Source: Vibrio diazotrophicus
GTDB lineage: Bacteria; Pseudomonadota; Gammaproteobacteria; Enterobacterales; Vibrionaceae
Direction: 5' to 3'
Assembly: GCF_038452265.1 (NCBI RefSeq)
Contig: NZ_CP151842.1
Span: 1,798,001 to 1,862,000, forward strand
DNA length: 64,000 nucleotides
Positions 53,312-62,298 of this stretch are shown piece after piece. Position 1 is the first letter of the stretch; each line of letters opens with the position of its first letter. The notes beneath the pieces were generated by a model. That model did no database searches and was not told the origin of the DNA. It saw nothing but the letters and a program-made list of their open reading frames with translations. The translations under genes and the position numbers were made by a program.

Positions 53312-53548
53312 ATGAAAGTTTTTAGAATGGAAGACCTCAACTACAACGGTATAAAAGATAACGTGCACAGTTGGGACCATCCTGAAGCTCCGGATCCCTA
53401 TTATTGGCGCCCTGATTGGTTACATATTGCGGAAGATGCCTTGGGCTTACACCCGAAACAACCATTGGACGTCAAAGAAGGTCAGACGCCCACAGAAGAA
53501 GATGCAAAGAAAGCCATCGTTAAACATCTCAACGAAAATCAGAATTAG
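53312..53548 (+). CDS. Small acidic hypothetical protein
   Basis: 78 residues from the ATG at 53312, fixed by GGAGG five bases upstream; the frame is open for 18 codons before that but lacks a credible start. The sequence is acidic, with a WDHPEAPDPYYWRPDWLHIAE stretch, in pieces, rich in Trp, Tyr and Pro, and a C-terminal helix (TEEDAKKAIVKHLNEN). No signal peptide or membrane segment. No family recognised. A terminator follows, so it is an independent transcript. Confidence 0.68.
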   Translation: MKVFRMEDLNYNGIKDNVHSWDHPEAPDPYYWRPDWLHIAEDALGLHPKQPLDVKEGQTPTEEDAKKAIVKHLNENQN

Positions 53549-53576
53549 CCACTGTTGACGACTATGTGTGTTGATG

Positions 53577-53603
53577 AAAAGCCTCCTATAGCGGAGGTTT
53601 TTC
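53577..53603 (+). terminator. Rho-independent terminator after the small acidic-protein gene
   Basis: CCTCC / GGAGG core extended by A-T pairs, followed by TTTTT, about 30 bases after the stop at 53548. Confidence 0.85.
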
Positions 53604-53643
53604 TCTATCTATGTGTTCAATTTTGTGAACTACAGAACCTTTC

Positions 53644-53695
53644 CTTAAGATTTTTCCGCTTTCTTAAGTTTTCCTTAAGTTACTCCCTGCACTAT
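53644..53695 (+). promoter_or_regulatory. PmrA/QseB-type CTTAAG boxes before the small exported protein gene
   Basis: Three CTTAAG hexamers at 53644, 53663 and 53674. The second and third are spaced by exactly five bases, the direct-repeat geometry of PmrA/QseB/CarR-family (OmpR-type) operators. A CACTAT -10-like hexamer lies at 53690-53695. The regulator identity is inferred from the motif only. Confidence 0.6.
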
Positions 53696-53753
53696 CCACC
53701 TCACAAAGACACTGTTGTCCCCTATCAACTAACTGAATGAGTCGGTGAGCATT

Positions 53754-54125
53754 ATGACAAAACTCGCTTTTGCCTCTATTGCTGGATTACTTTTAATTCA
53801 CACTTCAGCGTATGCATTCACGAACGATCCGTTGGCAGACAGTAATTCTCCAATGCAGGCTTCCTCAAACGTTGAGTACACGGCCTACACCTCAAACAAA
53901 ACCAGCGGGTTAGATTTTTCATCAGTCGCAGCGTCAACCTTAGTTGGATATCTAGATGAAAATAGTGGCAGTGATTTTTTACCGAATGCTGTTACAGCAA
54001 TCGCCATTTCCGCAGGTTTACAGTACACAGTCGACACTCAAGTCAACGCTATTTCAGATGTAAAAATAGCCCCTTATTTTAATGGCAGCGAAACAGGCAT
54101 TAGTCTTTCATTTTCATTTCAATGA
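53754..54125 (+). CDS. Small exported protein of unknown function
   Basis: 123 residues from the ATG at 53754 (an in-frame GTG at 53745 is an alternative). Signal peptide of about 19-20 residues (MTKLAFASIAGLLLIHTSAYA, in pieces, cleavage after AYA). The mature part is rich in Ser, Thr and Asn, no cysteine, with alternating hydrophobic residues toward the C-terminus (VKIAPYFNG, ISLSFSF) ending in Phe-Gln, which hints at a small beta-barrel or outer-membrane strand (weak). No family recognised. It is preceded by PmrA-type boxes, suggesting control by envelope stress or cationic-peptide signalling. Confidence 0.72.
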   Translation: MTKLAFASIAGLLLIHTSAYAFTNDPLADSNSPMQASSNVEYTAYTSNKTSGLDFSSVAASTLVGYLDENSGSDFLPNAVTAIAISAGLQYTVDTQVNAISDVKIAPYFNGSETGISLSFSFQ

Positions 54126-54324
54126 GCACTCTTATTCAGTTCCTGATTAAACAAAACTGTTCACTGCATAATCCGGTACTCTCAAACTACTTTCGCAAAC
54201 AAATTGGTAACACTTTTCTGCTTCATTTCCTGCAAAATACAATGGTCTTTTCATAAGAAAAGCGACCTTTAAGCATTAATCATCAAGCAAGTTAAATTAT
54301 TTTGAAATTTTCTAAACACCACTG

Positions 54325-54353
54325 TTGTCAGCGTTGGTACAGAAAGGTATAAA
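54325..54353 (+). promoter_or_regulatory. Sigma70 promoter of aspC
   Basis: TTGTCA (54325-54330) and TATAAA (54348-54353) with the ideal 17-base spacing, 54 bases before the aspC start. Confidence 0.75.
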
Positions 54354-54406
54354 TACGATAAATTTGACTGGTTTTACCCTCCACCTAACTTACATGGATG
54401 AGCATT

Positions 54407-55597
54407 ATGTTTGAAAAAGTTGTCGCGGCCCCTGCTGACCCTATTCTTGGTTTGACTGAAGAGTTTAAAAAAGACCCTCGCGCTGAGAAAATTAACCTGG
54501 GCGTTGGTATTTACAAAAATGAAGCAGGCCAAACCCCTGTTTTAGCTACCGTTAAAAAAGCAGAAGCAGCTCTACTTGAATCTGAAAAAACAAAATCTTA
54601 TCTAACTATCGAAGGTACAGCAGAGTACGGTTTGGCAGTACAAAAACTGCTATTCGGTGCAGACTCAGACATCGTTACTAAACAGCTAGCAAAAACAGCT
54701 CAGGCGCCGGGCGGTACTGGTGCTCTACGTGTGGCGGGTGAGTTCATCAAACGTCAGCTCGGTAATGTGAAAGTGTGGATCAGTAACCCAACTTGGGCGA
54801 ACCACAACGGTGTCTTCTCTGCCGCTGGTCTAGAAGTTGCTCAATACTCTTACTACAACGCTGAAGCAAAAGACAAAGATTTCGCTGCTATGGTTGCAGA
54901 CCTAGAGAAAGCCGCAGCGGGTGACGTTGTACTGCTACACGGATGCTGCCATAACCCTACGGGTATCGATCCAACAGCGGAAGAGTGGGAAACGCTAGCA
55001 AAACTCGTGGCTGATAAAGGCCTTCTTCCTATGTTTGACTTTGCATACCAAGGTTTTGCAAAAGGCGTTGAAGAAGATGCTGAAGGTTTACGTATTTTCG
55101 CTAAGTACAACAGCGAAATTCTAGTCGCAAGCTCGTTCTCTAAAAACTTTGGTTTGTACAACGAGCGTGTGGGTGCTTTCACTCTAGTTGCACCTTCATC
55201 TGAAGTAGCAGAAACAGCTTTCTCTCAAGTTAAAGCTATCATCCGTTCTATCTACTCTAACCCACCAGCACACGGTGCAGCAGTAGTAACGCACATCCTT
55301 AACAACGCTGAATTGCGTGCAGAATGGGAAGCGGAAGTAGCGGAAATGCGTGAACGTATTCAAGAAATGCGTGAGCTGTTCGTAGCGACTCTGAAAGAGC
55401 AAGGTGTGACAGCCGACTTTAGCTTTATCGAACGTCAAAACGGTATGTTCTCTTTCTCTGGTCTAAACAAAGAGCAAGTAGCTCGTTTGAAAGAAGAGCT
55501 AGGCATCTACATCGTAGGCTCTGGCCGTATCAGCGTAGCAGGCATGACGAAGTCAAATATGCTTCCTCTTTGCCAAGGTATTAAAGCAGTACTTTAA
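54407..55597 (+). CDS. aspC: Aspartate (aromatic) aminotransferase
   Basis: 396 residues from the ATG at 54407, where family similarity starts ([16 protein letters not shown]); an ATG three codons earlier is less likely. The PLP lysine lies in [16 protein letters not shown] near residue 246, and [15 protein letters not shown] near residue 180 is a substrate-binding block. Swaps amino groups between aspartate and 2-oxoglutarate, and in many bacteria aromatic amino acids too. Preceded by a clear promoter and closed by a terminator, so monocistronic. Confidence 0.96.
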   Translation: MFEKVVAAPADPILGLTEEFKKDPRAEKINLGVGIYKNEAGQTPVLATVKKAEAALLESEKTKSYLTIEGTAEYGLAVQKLLFGADSDIVTKQLAKTAQAPGGTGALRVAGEFIKRQLGNVKVWISNPTWANHNGVFSAAGLEVAQYSYYNAEAKDKDFAAMVADLEKAAAGDVVLLHGCCHNPTGIDPTAEEWETLAKLVADKGLLPMFDFAYQGFAKGVEEDAEGLRIFAKYNSEILVASSFSKNFGLYNERVGAFTLVAPSSEVAETAFSQVKAIIRSIYSNPPAHGAAVVTHILNNAELRAEWEAEVAEMRERIQEMRELFVATLKEQGVTADFSFIERQNGMFSFSGLNKEQVARLKEELGIYIVGSGRISVAGMTKSNMLPLCQGIKAVL

Positions 55598-55613
55598 TCC
55601 TTATCAGACAAGT

Positions 55614-55640
55614 AAAAGCCGACCATAGGGTCGGCTTTTT
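55614..55640 (+). terminator. Rho-independent terminator of aspC
   Basis: AAAAGCCGACC / GGTCGGCTTTTT stem with a short loop and T run, also suitable for the convergent gene. Confidence 0.93.
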
Positions 55641-55658
55641 TGTGCAGATTTTTTGAAA

Positions 55659-56267
55659 CTAATAATTGAACTTGACTAGGATACCCGCTTCTCGAATCGA
55701 TGAGTTTCGCTCACCATCTCGGTAAGAGACGAAACCACCGAGAGCAAACTTCGGATAGAAATAGTAATCACCGCTAAATGTGTAGATATTTTCGTCCAGC
55801 CATTTGTTTCGAAGGGTCTCAGCAAACAGTGACGTTTCTAATTTTTCGGTAACAGCGTACCTTAAACCAAGGTCTACGCTATATACAAAGTCTGTTTCTT
55901 TATCGCCAGCATCTATTCTCAATGCACCAATTTTACCGTTGGTAACCAAATCCAGTTTATCAGCCAATAACCAGCGATAACCTAAACCAACTCTGAGTAG
56001 ATAGTGATCAATAGTGACATTATTAGGGTGAACAAACCGAGAACCATAATCGGCACTCCAAAGCAGGTCACTATTATCAAACTTATGGTTTATTCCGATA
56101 ACTGCTGCACTCGCATTGTCGCCATCAGTTGAATTAGAACGATATGAACCAGAACTGACACTACCATATGCATAGTCGTACTGAAGCGGAGTCGCTTCAG
56201 TTAGCTCATGTGAAAAAACAGATGAAGATAGCAACACCGACGAGATAAGTACTGCCCATTTTTTCAT
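55659..56267 (-). CDS. Putative outer-membrane beta-barrel protein
   Basis: 202 residues from the ATG at 56267, with AGGAG seven bases upstream. Signal peptide of about 20 residues (SSSVFSHE end). The rest shows eight or so amphipathic strands (LLWSADYGSRF, YLLRVGLGYRWLLADKLDLV, YSVDLGLRYAVTEKLETSLF) and finishes with VKFNY, a C-terminal aromatic typical of BAM-inserted barrels. No specific family recognised; possibly a small porin-like or adhesion barrel. Monocistronic and convergent with aspC. Confidence 0.75.
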   Translation of the reverse strand: MKKWAVLISSVLLSSSVFSHELTEATPLQYDYAYGSVSSGSYRSNSTDGDNASAAVIGINHKFDNSDLLWSADYGSRFVHPNNVTIDHYLLRVGLGYRWLLADKLDLVTNGKIGALRIDAGDKETDFVYSVDLGLRYAVTEKLETSLFAETLRNKWLDENIYTFSGDYYFYPKFALGGFVSYRDGERNSSIREAGILVKFNY

Positions 56268-56447
56268 CAACAACTCCTTGAATTTCCTGCCTCACTCAAA
56301 TTAGCTTAGTCGAATCTGGCAAAAGATTTTGAGATATCGCCATAGAATCTGCGTTCGAAGGAAAAGTCGTGTACAATTTATATTTTCTTGTGTTGACAAA
56401 CTCTTACGTTCATTACGTCCACATAACGCATCTTTCAAGGAGCCTAT

Positions 56448-58337
56448 ATGGAAGCCGAGCTATCAGAAATTAAAAATTTCCTTAGCCAACACCTCCCTTT
56501 CTCTGAGTTACCAGAAGAAACTCTAGAACACATCGCTCACCATATAGAAATTGCTTACTACAGACAGGACACACCGATCATCCATCTTGGCGATCATATC
56601 CAAGACCTCTATATGATTCGCAGTGGCACGGTTGAAGTCTATCGACGTAAAGGTGAACTCTATAACCGTTTAACCGAAGGCGGACTGTTCGGCCAGATGG
56701 GGTTACTCACCAACAATAAAGTTCGTTTTCCTGTCACCGCAATTGAAGACACGCTCGTTTACTGCATACCAGAATCTGTTTTCCAGTCACTCTATGAAGA
56801 CCACGATTCTTTTGCAGATTATGTAGAAGTAGAAGATAACGCTCGCCTTCGCCAAGCTGTGTCGAACAGTTCAGAACAAAATGACTTAACCACGTCAAAA
56901 GTAAAACGTATTTTGACTGGTGAAGCGCCTTACGTATTTAAAGATGCCACCATACAACAAGCAGCAATCAAAATGGCAGAGGAAAATGACTCTTCGCTGT
57001 TGGTGATCGACCCTGAAATCCTCGAAGATAACGAAGACGACCAAAGCCCGGTCATCGGCATCGTCACAGAAAAGGATTTGTGCCATCGAGTGTTGGCAAC
57101 GGGTATTGATCATCAAGCACCTATTACTGATGTTATGACGTCAGAAGTCATGTTCTTAGATCACAACGCTTATGTTTATGAAGCGATGTTAATGATGCTT
57201 CGTTACAACGTGCATCACCTACCCGTGGTAAAAGACAAAAAGCCGATTGGCATTCTCAACATCACTGACATCATTCGTTACGAGTCCCAAAACTCGCTGT
57301 TACTTGTCAGTAGTATATTCCAACAGAACAGCGTCGAAGACTTAGCGACACTATCTAAACAGGTTAAAGATGCTTTTGTCCGGCTTGTAAATGAGGACGC
57401 CAACTCCCATATGGTCGGTACGGCAATGTCGACTATTGGTCGCAGTTTTAAACAACGTATTTTGGAGCTGGCGGAAGAGACTTTTGGCCCTCCCCCTATT
57501 CCTTATTGCTTCTTGGCACTTGGCTCGATGGGAAGGGATGAACAACTCGTCGTGACCGATCAGGATAACGCCATCATTCTAGACGATAGCTACAACGAAG
57601 AAGCCCACGGCGAGTATTTTGCCAATCTAGCCAAGTTTGTGTGTGATGCTTTGGACCAGTGCGGTTACAGCTATTGCACTGGAGATATCATGGCGACCAA
57701 TCCAATGTGGAGAATGACTCGTCAAGAATGGGAAGCGTGCTTTGCAGATTGGATTGATAACCCGAATCCGAAAGCATTACTGAATGCATCCATATTCTTC
57801 GATTTGGACGGTGTTTATGGTCGTTTAAAATGGGCAGAAATGCTCAATGGCTTCATCGTTCGTCGCGCACGTAGAAACAATCGCTTTTTGGCTTGTCTGG
57901 CGCGCAATGCATTAAACCGAACACCACCTCTCGGCTTCTTCAAGAGTTTTGTCATGGAGAAAGATGGCCGTCACAACAACTCTATCAACCTTAAACGTCG
58001 TGGTACGGCCCCTCTTGCGGACTTAATACGCGTACACGCATTGGCGGTAGGTTCTCGTGCCAAAAACTCATTTGAACGTCTCGACAACGTTATTGACGCA
58101 GGTATTTTGCCTAAAGGCAGAGGTGAAGACTTACGTGATGCACTTGAGTTCATCTCTATGGTCCGTATTCGCCACCAAGCGTTTGATGTAGAGAACGATA
58201 TCGAAGCGGATAACAATATCGAACCTGAGAATCTTTCTGAATTTGAAAGACGTAACTTAAAAGACGCTTTCCAAATATTAAGTAACGCTCAGAACTTCTT
58301 GAAATACCGCTATCAGGCCAGTAACAACTTTAAATAA
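56448..58337 (+). CDS. cNMP-binding/CBS/DUF294 nucleotidyltransferase-like signalling protein
   Basis: 629 residues. Residues ~20-125 form a cNMP-binding beta-roll (LGDHIQDLYMIRSGTVEVYRRKG), ~150-285 hold two CBS motifs (SSLLVIDPEI, VHHLPVVKDKKPIGILNITD), ~345-480 a GlnD-like nucleotidyltransferase with GSMGRDEQ and DQDNAIIL, and the C-terminus a helical DUF294-type domain. Proteins of this layout usually stand beside acetate transporter or exonuclease genes. Here a DnaQ-like exonuclease gene follows 8 bp later. Activity and ligand are unproven. Confidence 0.93.
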   Translation: MEAELSEIKNFLSQHLPFSELPEETLEHIAHHIEIAYYRQDTPIIHLGDHIQDLYMIRSGTVEVYRRKGELYNRLTEGGLFGQMGLLTNNKVRFPVTAIEDTLVYCIPESVFQSLYEDHDSFADYVEVEDNARLRQAVSNSSEQNDLTTSKVKRILTGEAPYVFKDATIQQAAIKMAEENDSSLLVIDPEILEDNEDDQSPVIGIVTEKDLCHRVLATGIDHQAPITDVMTSEVMFLDHNAYVYEAMLMMLRYNVHHLPVVKDKKPIGILNITDIIRYESQNSLLLVSSIFQQNSVEDLATLSKQVKDAFVRLVNEDANSHMVGTAMSTIGRSFKQRILELAEETFGPPPIPYCFLALGSMGRDEQLVVTDQDNAIILDDSYNEEAHGEYFANLAKFVCDALDQCGYSYCTGDIMATNPMWRMTRQEWEACFADWIDNPNPKALLNASIFFDLDGVYGRLKWAEMLNGFIVRRARRNNRFLACLARNALNRTPPLGFFKSFVMEKDGRHNNSINLKRRGTAPLADLIRVHALAVGSRAKNSFERLDNVIDAGILPKGRGEDLRDALEFISMVRIRHQAFDVENDIEADNNIEPENLSEFERRNLKDAFQILSNAQNFLKYRYQASNNFK

Positions 58338-58345
58338 GGGACACC

Positions 58346-59062
58346 ATGAAACGTCTGTTTCAGGCGCCAAGTATTGACTGGCCCTATAAATATCAAAGTA
58401 AAAGGAACGTAGTGACTCACCCATTACTGCAAAGCTTTTACCAATCAGAAATGACCGATGGAAATACGCCGATTGGAGATATTGAATTCATCGCAATGGA
58501 CTTCGAGACCACAGGGTTGGATTCCGATAAAGACGATATCATCACCATTGGTATTGTGCCTTTTACTCTCAACCGTATTTATCTCAATCGAGCAAAGCAC
58601 TGGATAGTGCGCCCAAGACAAAAACTGGATGAGAATTCGGTAGTGATACATGGCATCACTCACAGTGACATCATCGATGCTCCAGATCTGTCTGAGATTA
58701 TGGAAGAAGTACTCGCCGAGTTGTCAGGTAAAATTATGGTGGTTCATTATCGACACATCGAACGTGAATTTCTCGATAAAGCTTTAAAGCTCAGAATCGG
58801 AGAAGGCATCGAATTCCCCGTTGTGGATACTATGGAAATTGAATCGCTTATTCAGAAAAGAACCACCAACGGATTATGGAATAAATTAAGAGGTAGGAAA
58901 CCAGAGTCGGTTCGCCTTGGGCAATCAAGAACTCGCTATGGTCTGCCCGCTTACACGCCTCACCATGCCCTGACAGATGCTGTCGCTACCGCAGAACTGT
59001 TCCAAGCCCAGATTGCTTATCATTACAACCCACTCCTAACTATCAGGACACTTTGGCGTTAA
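58346..59062 (+). CDS. DnaQ-like 3'-5' exonuclease
   Basis: 238 residues. Exo I motif IAMDFETTGLD near residue 49, Exo II region VVHYRHIEREFLDKAL near residue 132, and Exo III HHALTDAVATAELF near residue 211 give the DEDDh set. The N-terminal ~40 residues lack a known domain. Such proteins trim single-stranded DNA or RNA ends, or act on nucleotides; the partner here is the DUF294 protein, so a signalling nucleotide substrate is conceivable but not shown. Terminator follows. Confidence 0.92.
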   Translation: MKRLFQAPSIDWPYKYQSKRNVVTHPLLQSFYQSEMTDGNTPIGDIEFIAMDFETTGLDSDKDDIITIGIVPFTLNRIYLNRAKHWIVRPRQKLDENSVVIHGITHSDIIDAPDLSEIMEEVLAELSGKIMVVHYRHIEREFLDKALKLRIGEGIEFPVVDTMEIESLIQKRTTNGLWNKLRGRKPESVRLGQSRTRYGLPAYTPHHALTDAVATAELFQAQIAYHYNPLLTIRTLWR

Positions 59063-59106
59063 TATGTGGACTGATGTTTGTTGTTTGCGATAACAAACAA
59101 GCACAA

Positions 59107-59132
59107 AAAAGCCGACTTTTCAGCCGGCTTTT
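59107..59132. terminator. Bidirectional terminator between the exonuclease and BCCT genes
   Basis: AAAAGCCG / CGGCTTTT arms with partial inner pairing; T runs on both sides of the convergent genes. Confidence 0.88.
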
Positions 59133-59149
59133 GCTTTAGGTTGTGTCAC

Positions 59150-60727
59150 TTAACGTTTAAAGGCTTCAGTACGTAAACCCATCACTAAGCTGACACACAT
59201 CAGCAATAGTACAAACGTAAATGGTAATGCAGTTGAAATCGCCCCAGCTTGCAGCGCTTGTACCGCTTCTGTACCACCAATCCAAAGCAATGCAATTGCA
59301 ATCAGGCCTTCCATCATTGCCCAGAACACGCGTTGAGCGACAGGAGAGTCAAGCTTACCACCAGCGGTAATACTATCAATAACCAGTGAGCCTGAATCTG
59401 AAGAGGTAATAAAGAATACCAATACCAGAATAACCGCAATCATCGACAACACAGTACCGTAAGGTAAGCTATCAAACATCTGGAACATAGCCAGAGAAAC
59501 ATCTGTTAAGCCATGCGAACCGAGCTCACCAACTTTGTCGACAACTTGTTCAACAGCCAAACCACCAAATACAGACATCCAAATCAGAGTAACTACAGTT
59601 GGAACAATCAGAACCGCAGTAATAAATTCACGAATTGTACGGCCTCGAGATACGCGTGCGATAAACATACCTACAAATGGTGACCATGAAATCCACCAAG
59701 CCCAGTAGAACACAGTCCAGCCTTGGAACCACGCTTCGTCTGAACGACCGTGCGGATTACTTAGCGGAAGAATGTTTTCAATGTATGACATTAACGTGGT
59801 TGGAATCGAGGCAAATGTAACGGCGTAGCCAATCAGTGCTACTAGTATCAGTAGCAGGAACGCAACAACCATGTTGATGTTAGAAATAACTTTAACACCA
59901 CCATCAATACCGCGGATAACAGAAATGGTCGCCAACAGTGTTACCACGATAATGACCGTTACCTGTAGCCCAATACCAGCGTCGATACCAAACACATGGT
60001 GAATACCACTCGCGGCTTGCTGTGCACCAAGACCTAACGATGTTGCAAGACCAAACAGAGTCGCAATTACCGCCAGAATATCCACAATGTGCCCTGCCCA
60101 ACCCCATGCTCGATCACCGAGTATTGGGTAAAAGATAGAACGAATAGAAAGCGGCAGCCCCTTGTTATAACAGAAGAACGCTAGAGAAAGAGCCACAACA
60201 CCGTAGATCGCCCATGGGTGTAGACCCCAGTGGAACATGGTTGCACCCAGTGCCAGTTTCGCCGCTTCTGGTGAATTAGCTGCTACACCAAGTGGTGTCT
60301 CGTACCATCCGGTAAAATAAGCAACAGGCTCAGCCACACTCCAGAACATCAAGCCTATACCCATACCCGCTGCAAATAGCATAGAGAGCCATGAGATAAA
60401 GGAATGATCTGCCACAGCATCATCACCACCCAAACGAATTTTACCGTATGGAGAGACAATTAGAGCCAAGCAGAAAAGAACAAAAATGTTACCTGCCCAA
60501 ATAAATAGCCAGTCAAATGATCCAATGATCTGCCACTTCAGACCGTCCAATGCTGATTTAGCTGTATCTGCGTCAACAAATAAAATCGTCAATAAAAAGA
60601 GTAATATTAAGCCGGCGCTTATACCAAATACAGAGTTGTGGACATCAAATCCCCACTTCTGAACGTTGTCTTGACCTACCGTATAGTCGGTACTGTCAAT
60701 ACTGTATTTATCAATACCTTTTGTCAT
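59150..60727 (-). CDS. BCCT family betaine/choline/carnitine transporter
   Basis: 525 residues with 12 predicted helices. The first substrate motif GMGIGLMFWSVAEP near residue 119 and the Trp box FYWAWWISWSPFVGMFIAR near residue 345 are intact. The Gly-rich GMGIG form is the sodium-coupled betaine type rather than choline-specific BetT. Imports compatible solutes in high osmolarity. Divergent from the MarR/CosR-like regulator with a long palindrome in its leader. In Vibrio cholerae the homologous pair is, from memory, a BCCT carrier next to cosR. Confidence 0.93.
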   Translation of the reverse strand: MTKGIDKYSIDSTDYTVGQDNVQKWGFDVHNSVFGISAGLILLFLLTILFVDADTAKSALDGLKWQIIGSFDWLFIWAGNIFVLFCLALIVSPYGKIRLGGDDAVADHSFISWLSMLFAAGMGIGLMFWSVAEPVAYFTGWYETPLGVAANSPEAAKLALGATMFHWGLHPWAIYGVVALSLAFFCYNKGLPLSIRSIFYPILGDRAWGWAGHIVDILAVIATLFGLATSLGLGAQQAASGIHHVFGIDAGIGLQVTVIIVVTLLATISVIRGIDGGVKVISNINMVVAFLLLILVALIGYAVTFASIPTTLMSYIENILPLSNPHGRSDEAWFQGWTVFYWAWWISWSPFVGMFIARVSRGRTIREFITAVLIVPTVVTLIWMSVFGGLAVEQVVDKVGELGSHGLTDVSLAMFQMFDSLPYGTVLSMIAVILVLVFFITSSDSGSLVIDSITAGGKLDSPVAQRVFWAMMEGLIAIALLWIGGTEAVQALQAGAISTALPFTFVLLLMCVSLVMGLRTEAFKR

Positions 60728-61109
60728 TTGTCCTCTCTTTGAATCAATCTAAATTGAACTCAAATAACTATGAGTAAGAAGTAAGTTCTTACTGAAGTCA
60801 CAAAAATTACTTTGTACTCATAACTATTAACTCAACAATAAGAGGCCTATATTGTACACATGCCCATTTACAAATCTACAAACAGCTTAAAATAAACACA
60901 ATATTAATATGAAATCACGTTTGAACGACCAATATTTCACCGCAAAACGCACAACTAATCGTTTGTGCACGAAACATTATTGCATTTTAAGCCACTTCTA
61001 CATTGCCTCTTTGTAGAGATAAAAAGTATGACGTCTATGCTTTTCAATAACGTCTAACTGCGGTATTGTCGCGCTAGAAAATTACACCGCTTTTACTGGG
61101 TAGCTAACC
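60728..61109. other. Divergent intergenic region BCCT / CosR-like regulator
   Basis: 382 bases. It contains the palindromes annotated separately and ribosome site AGAGAGGA before the BCCT ATG. No gene is convincing. Promoter hexamers are not distinct in this A/T-rich context. Confidence 0.5.
60773..60793. promoter_or_regulatory. Perfect palindrome in the BCCT leader, candidate CosR operator
   Basis: AGTAAGAA (60773-60780) and TTCTTACT (60786-60793) around a five-base centre. A second pair, ATGAGTA (60770-60776) and TACTCAT (60815-60821), overlaps it. Both lie within 46-94 bases of the BCCT start. The link to CosR is inferred from the neighbouring regulator gene. Confidence 0.5.
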
Positions 61110-61589
61110 GTGGAAAAACATGAAGAAGTTCTAGTGGCAATTCGCCAAATCATCAGAGCCATCGATCTACACTCTAAGAAGCTTAGCAAAGATGCAGGCT
61201 TAACGGGGCCACAACTTATTCTCATGCGTGCGATTCAAGAGTTAGGCGAAGTCACAATCCGAGAACTCTCCAAGCACACCAATATGAGTCAAGCCACTGC
61301 CACCACCATACTTGATCGTCTTGAGCGAAACGGTTACGTACAGCGTATTCGTAGCGTCGAAGACAAGCGTAAGGTTCATGCTCATCTCACCGAAACCGGA
61401 AAAGTATTGTTGGCCCAAGCTCCAGCACCGCTGCAAGAGAGCTTTGTTAAGCGTTTTCAAACCTTGGCAGATTGGGAACAAAGCTTATTACTCTCTTCCG
61501 TTCAAAGACTTTCTTCAATGATGAATGCTGAAAACATCGATGTCGCACCACTACTTGAAATCGGTAGTATCACTAAGAATGAAGAATAG
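61110..61589 (+). CDS. cosR: MarR family regulator, CosR/EctR-like
   Basis: 159 residues with a GTG start. The winged helix covers residues ~30-100 (TIRELSKHTNMSQATATTILDRLERNGYVQRI, in pieces). The sequence LAKAGLTGPQLILMRAI-type opening (SKDAGLTGPQLILMRA) matches EctR/CosR regulators of ectoine and compatible-solute genes. In Vibrio CosR represses ectoine, betaine and BCCT genes at low salinity. It is divergent from a BCCT gene and has a terminator of its own. Confidence 0.85.
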   Translation: MEKHEEVLVAIRQIIRAIDLHSKKLSKDAGLTGPQLILMRAIQELGEVTIRELSKHTNMSQATATTILDRLERNGYVQRIRSVEDKRKVHAHLTETGKVLLAQAPAPLQESFVKRFQTLADWEQSLLLSSVQRLSSMMNAENIDVAPLLEIGSITKNEE

Positions 61590-61600
61590 ATGATTTGATG

Positions 61601-61631
61601 AAAAAAGGTTGGGATATCCCAACCTTTTTTT
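61601..61631. terminator. Bidirectional terminator between cosR and the NarL-type regulator
   Basis: AAAAAAGGTTGGG / CCCAACCTTTTTT is a perfect palindrome with a four-base ATAT centre and long T runs on both strands. Confidence 0.95.
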
Positions 61632-61659
61632 ATTTTTAATTACAGACAATTAAGTACAG

Positions 61660-62298
61660 TTATTCCAACAGACCGTGTTGCACCGCGTACTTAGCCAGTT
61701 CCGCAGTTGAGTGAATATCCAGCTTATGTTTGATATTTTGTCGATGCGTTTCAACGGTGCGATAACTAATGCTTAGTAGCGACGCAATTTTCTTACTACT
61801 ACAGCCTTGAGCAACCAGCTTCAAAACGGCTTCTTCCCTACGACTCAGAGGGTTAGGCTTATTCGCAGTAGGAGTAATCTCTCCAGTGAACAGAGTTTGG
61901 GTGACCGATTCGCAAAAATAGGTAGAACCTTGATTCACCGTTTTGATCGCCTGAACCATCTTAGAAGCTGAAATTTCTTTGAGCATATAACCCACGGCTC
62001 CTGCCTGCATCACTTTCATTATGTATTCGCGATTGTCATGCATAGTCAGCATCAGCACCTTTGCATCGGGTACTTCTTCTTTGATTAAGCGAGTCGCATC
62101 AATGCCATTCATTATCGGCATGCTGACGTCCATCAATATAACGTCCGGCTGGTGTTGTTTCACCACATCCAACGCTTCAAGACCGTTACTTGCAGTGGCG
62201 ACAACTTGAATTTCTGGCTCCAATTCAAGACGCGCCATAAAACCTTCCAGTACCACCTGATGGTCATCGACAATGACAACTCTAATTGGTTTTTCCAT
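61660..62298 (-). CDS. NarL/LuxR-family response regulator
   Basis: 212 residues. Receiver domain with Asp57 in [13 protein letters not shown] and the conserved Lys in [10 protein letters not shown]-terminal LuxR-type helix-turn-helix ([35 protein letters not shown], in pieces). It overlaps the kinase gene by 17 bp and is thus its cognate. The targets are probably the adjacent TRAP carrier genes (inference from context). Confidence 0.94.
   Translation of the reverse strand: MEKPIRVVIVDDHQVVLEGFMARLELEPEIQVVATASNGLEALDVVKQHQPDVILMDVSMPIMNGIDATRLIKEEVPDAKVLMLTMHDNREYIMKVMQAGAVGYMLKEISASKMVQAIKTVNQGSTYFCESVTQTLFTGEITPTANKPNPLSRREEAVLKLVAQGCSSKKIASLLSISYRTVETHRQNIKHKLDIHSTAELAKYAVQHGLLE

Noticed and set aside
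53555..53740. 61-codon open frame between the small acidic-protein gene and the exported-protein gene
   Set aside because: Runs through a terminator and the CTTAAG boxes; sequence is not protein-like.
53742..54410. Shared GAGCATTATG leader of the exported-protein gene and aspC
   Set aside because: The identity is about ten bases only and can arise from common start-region composition.
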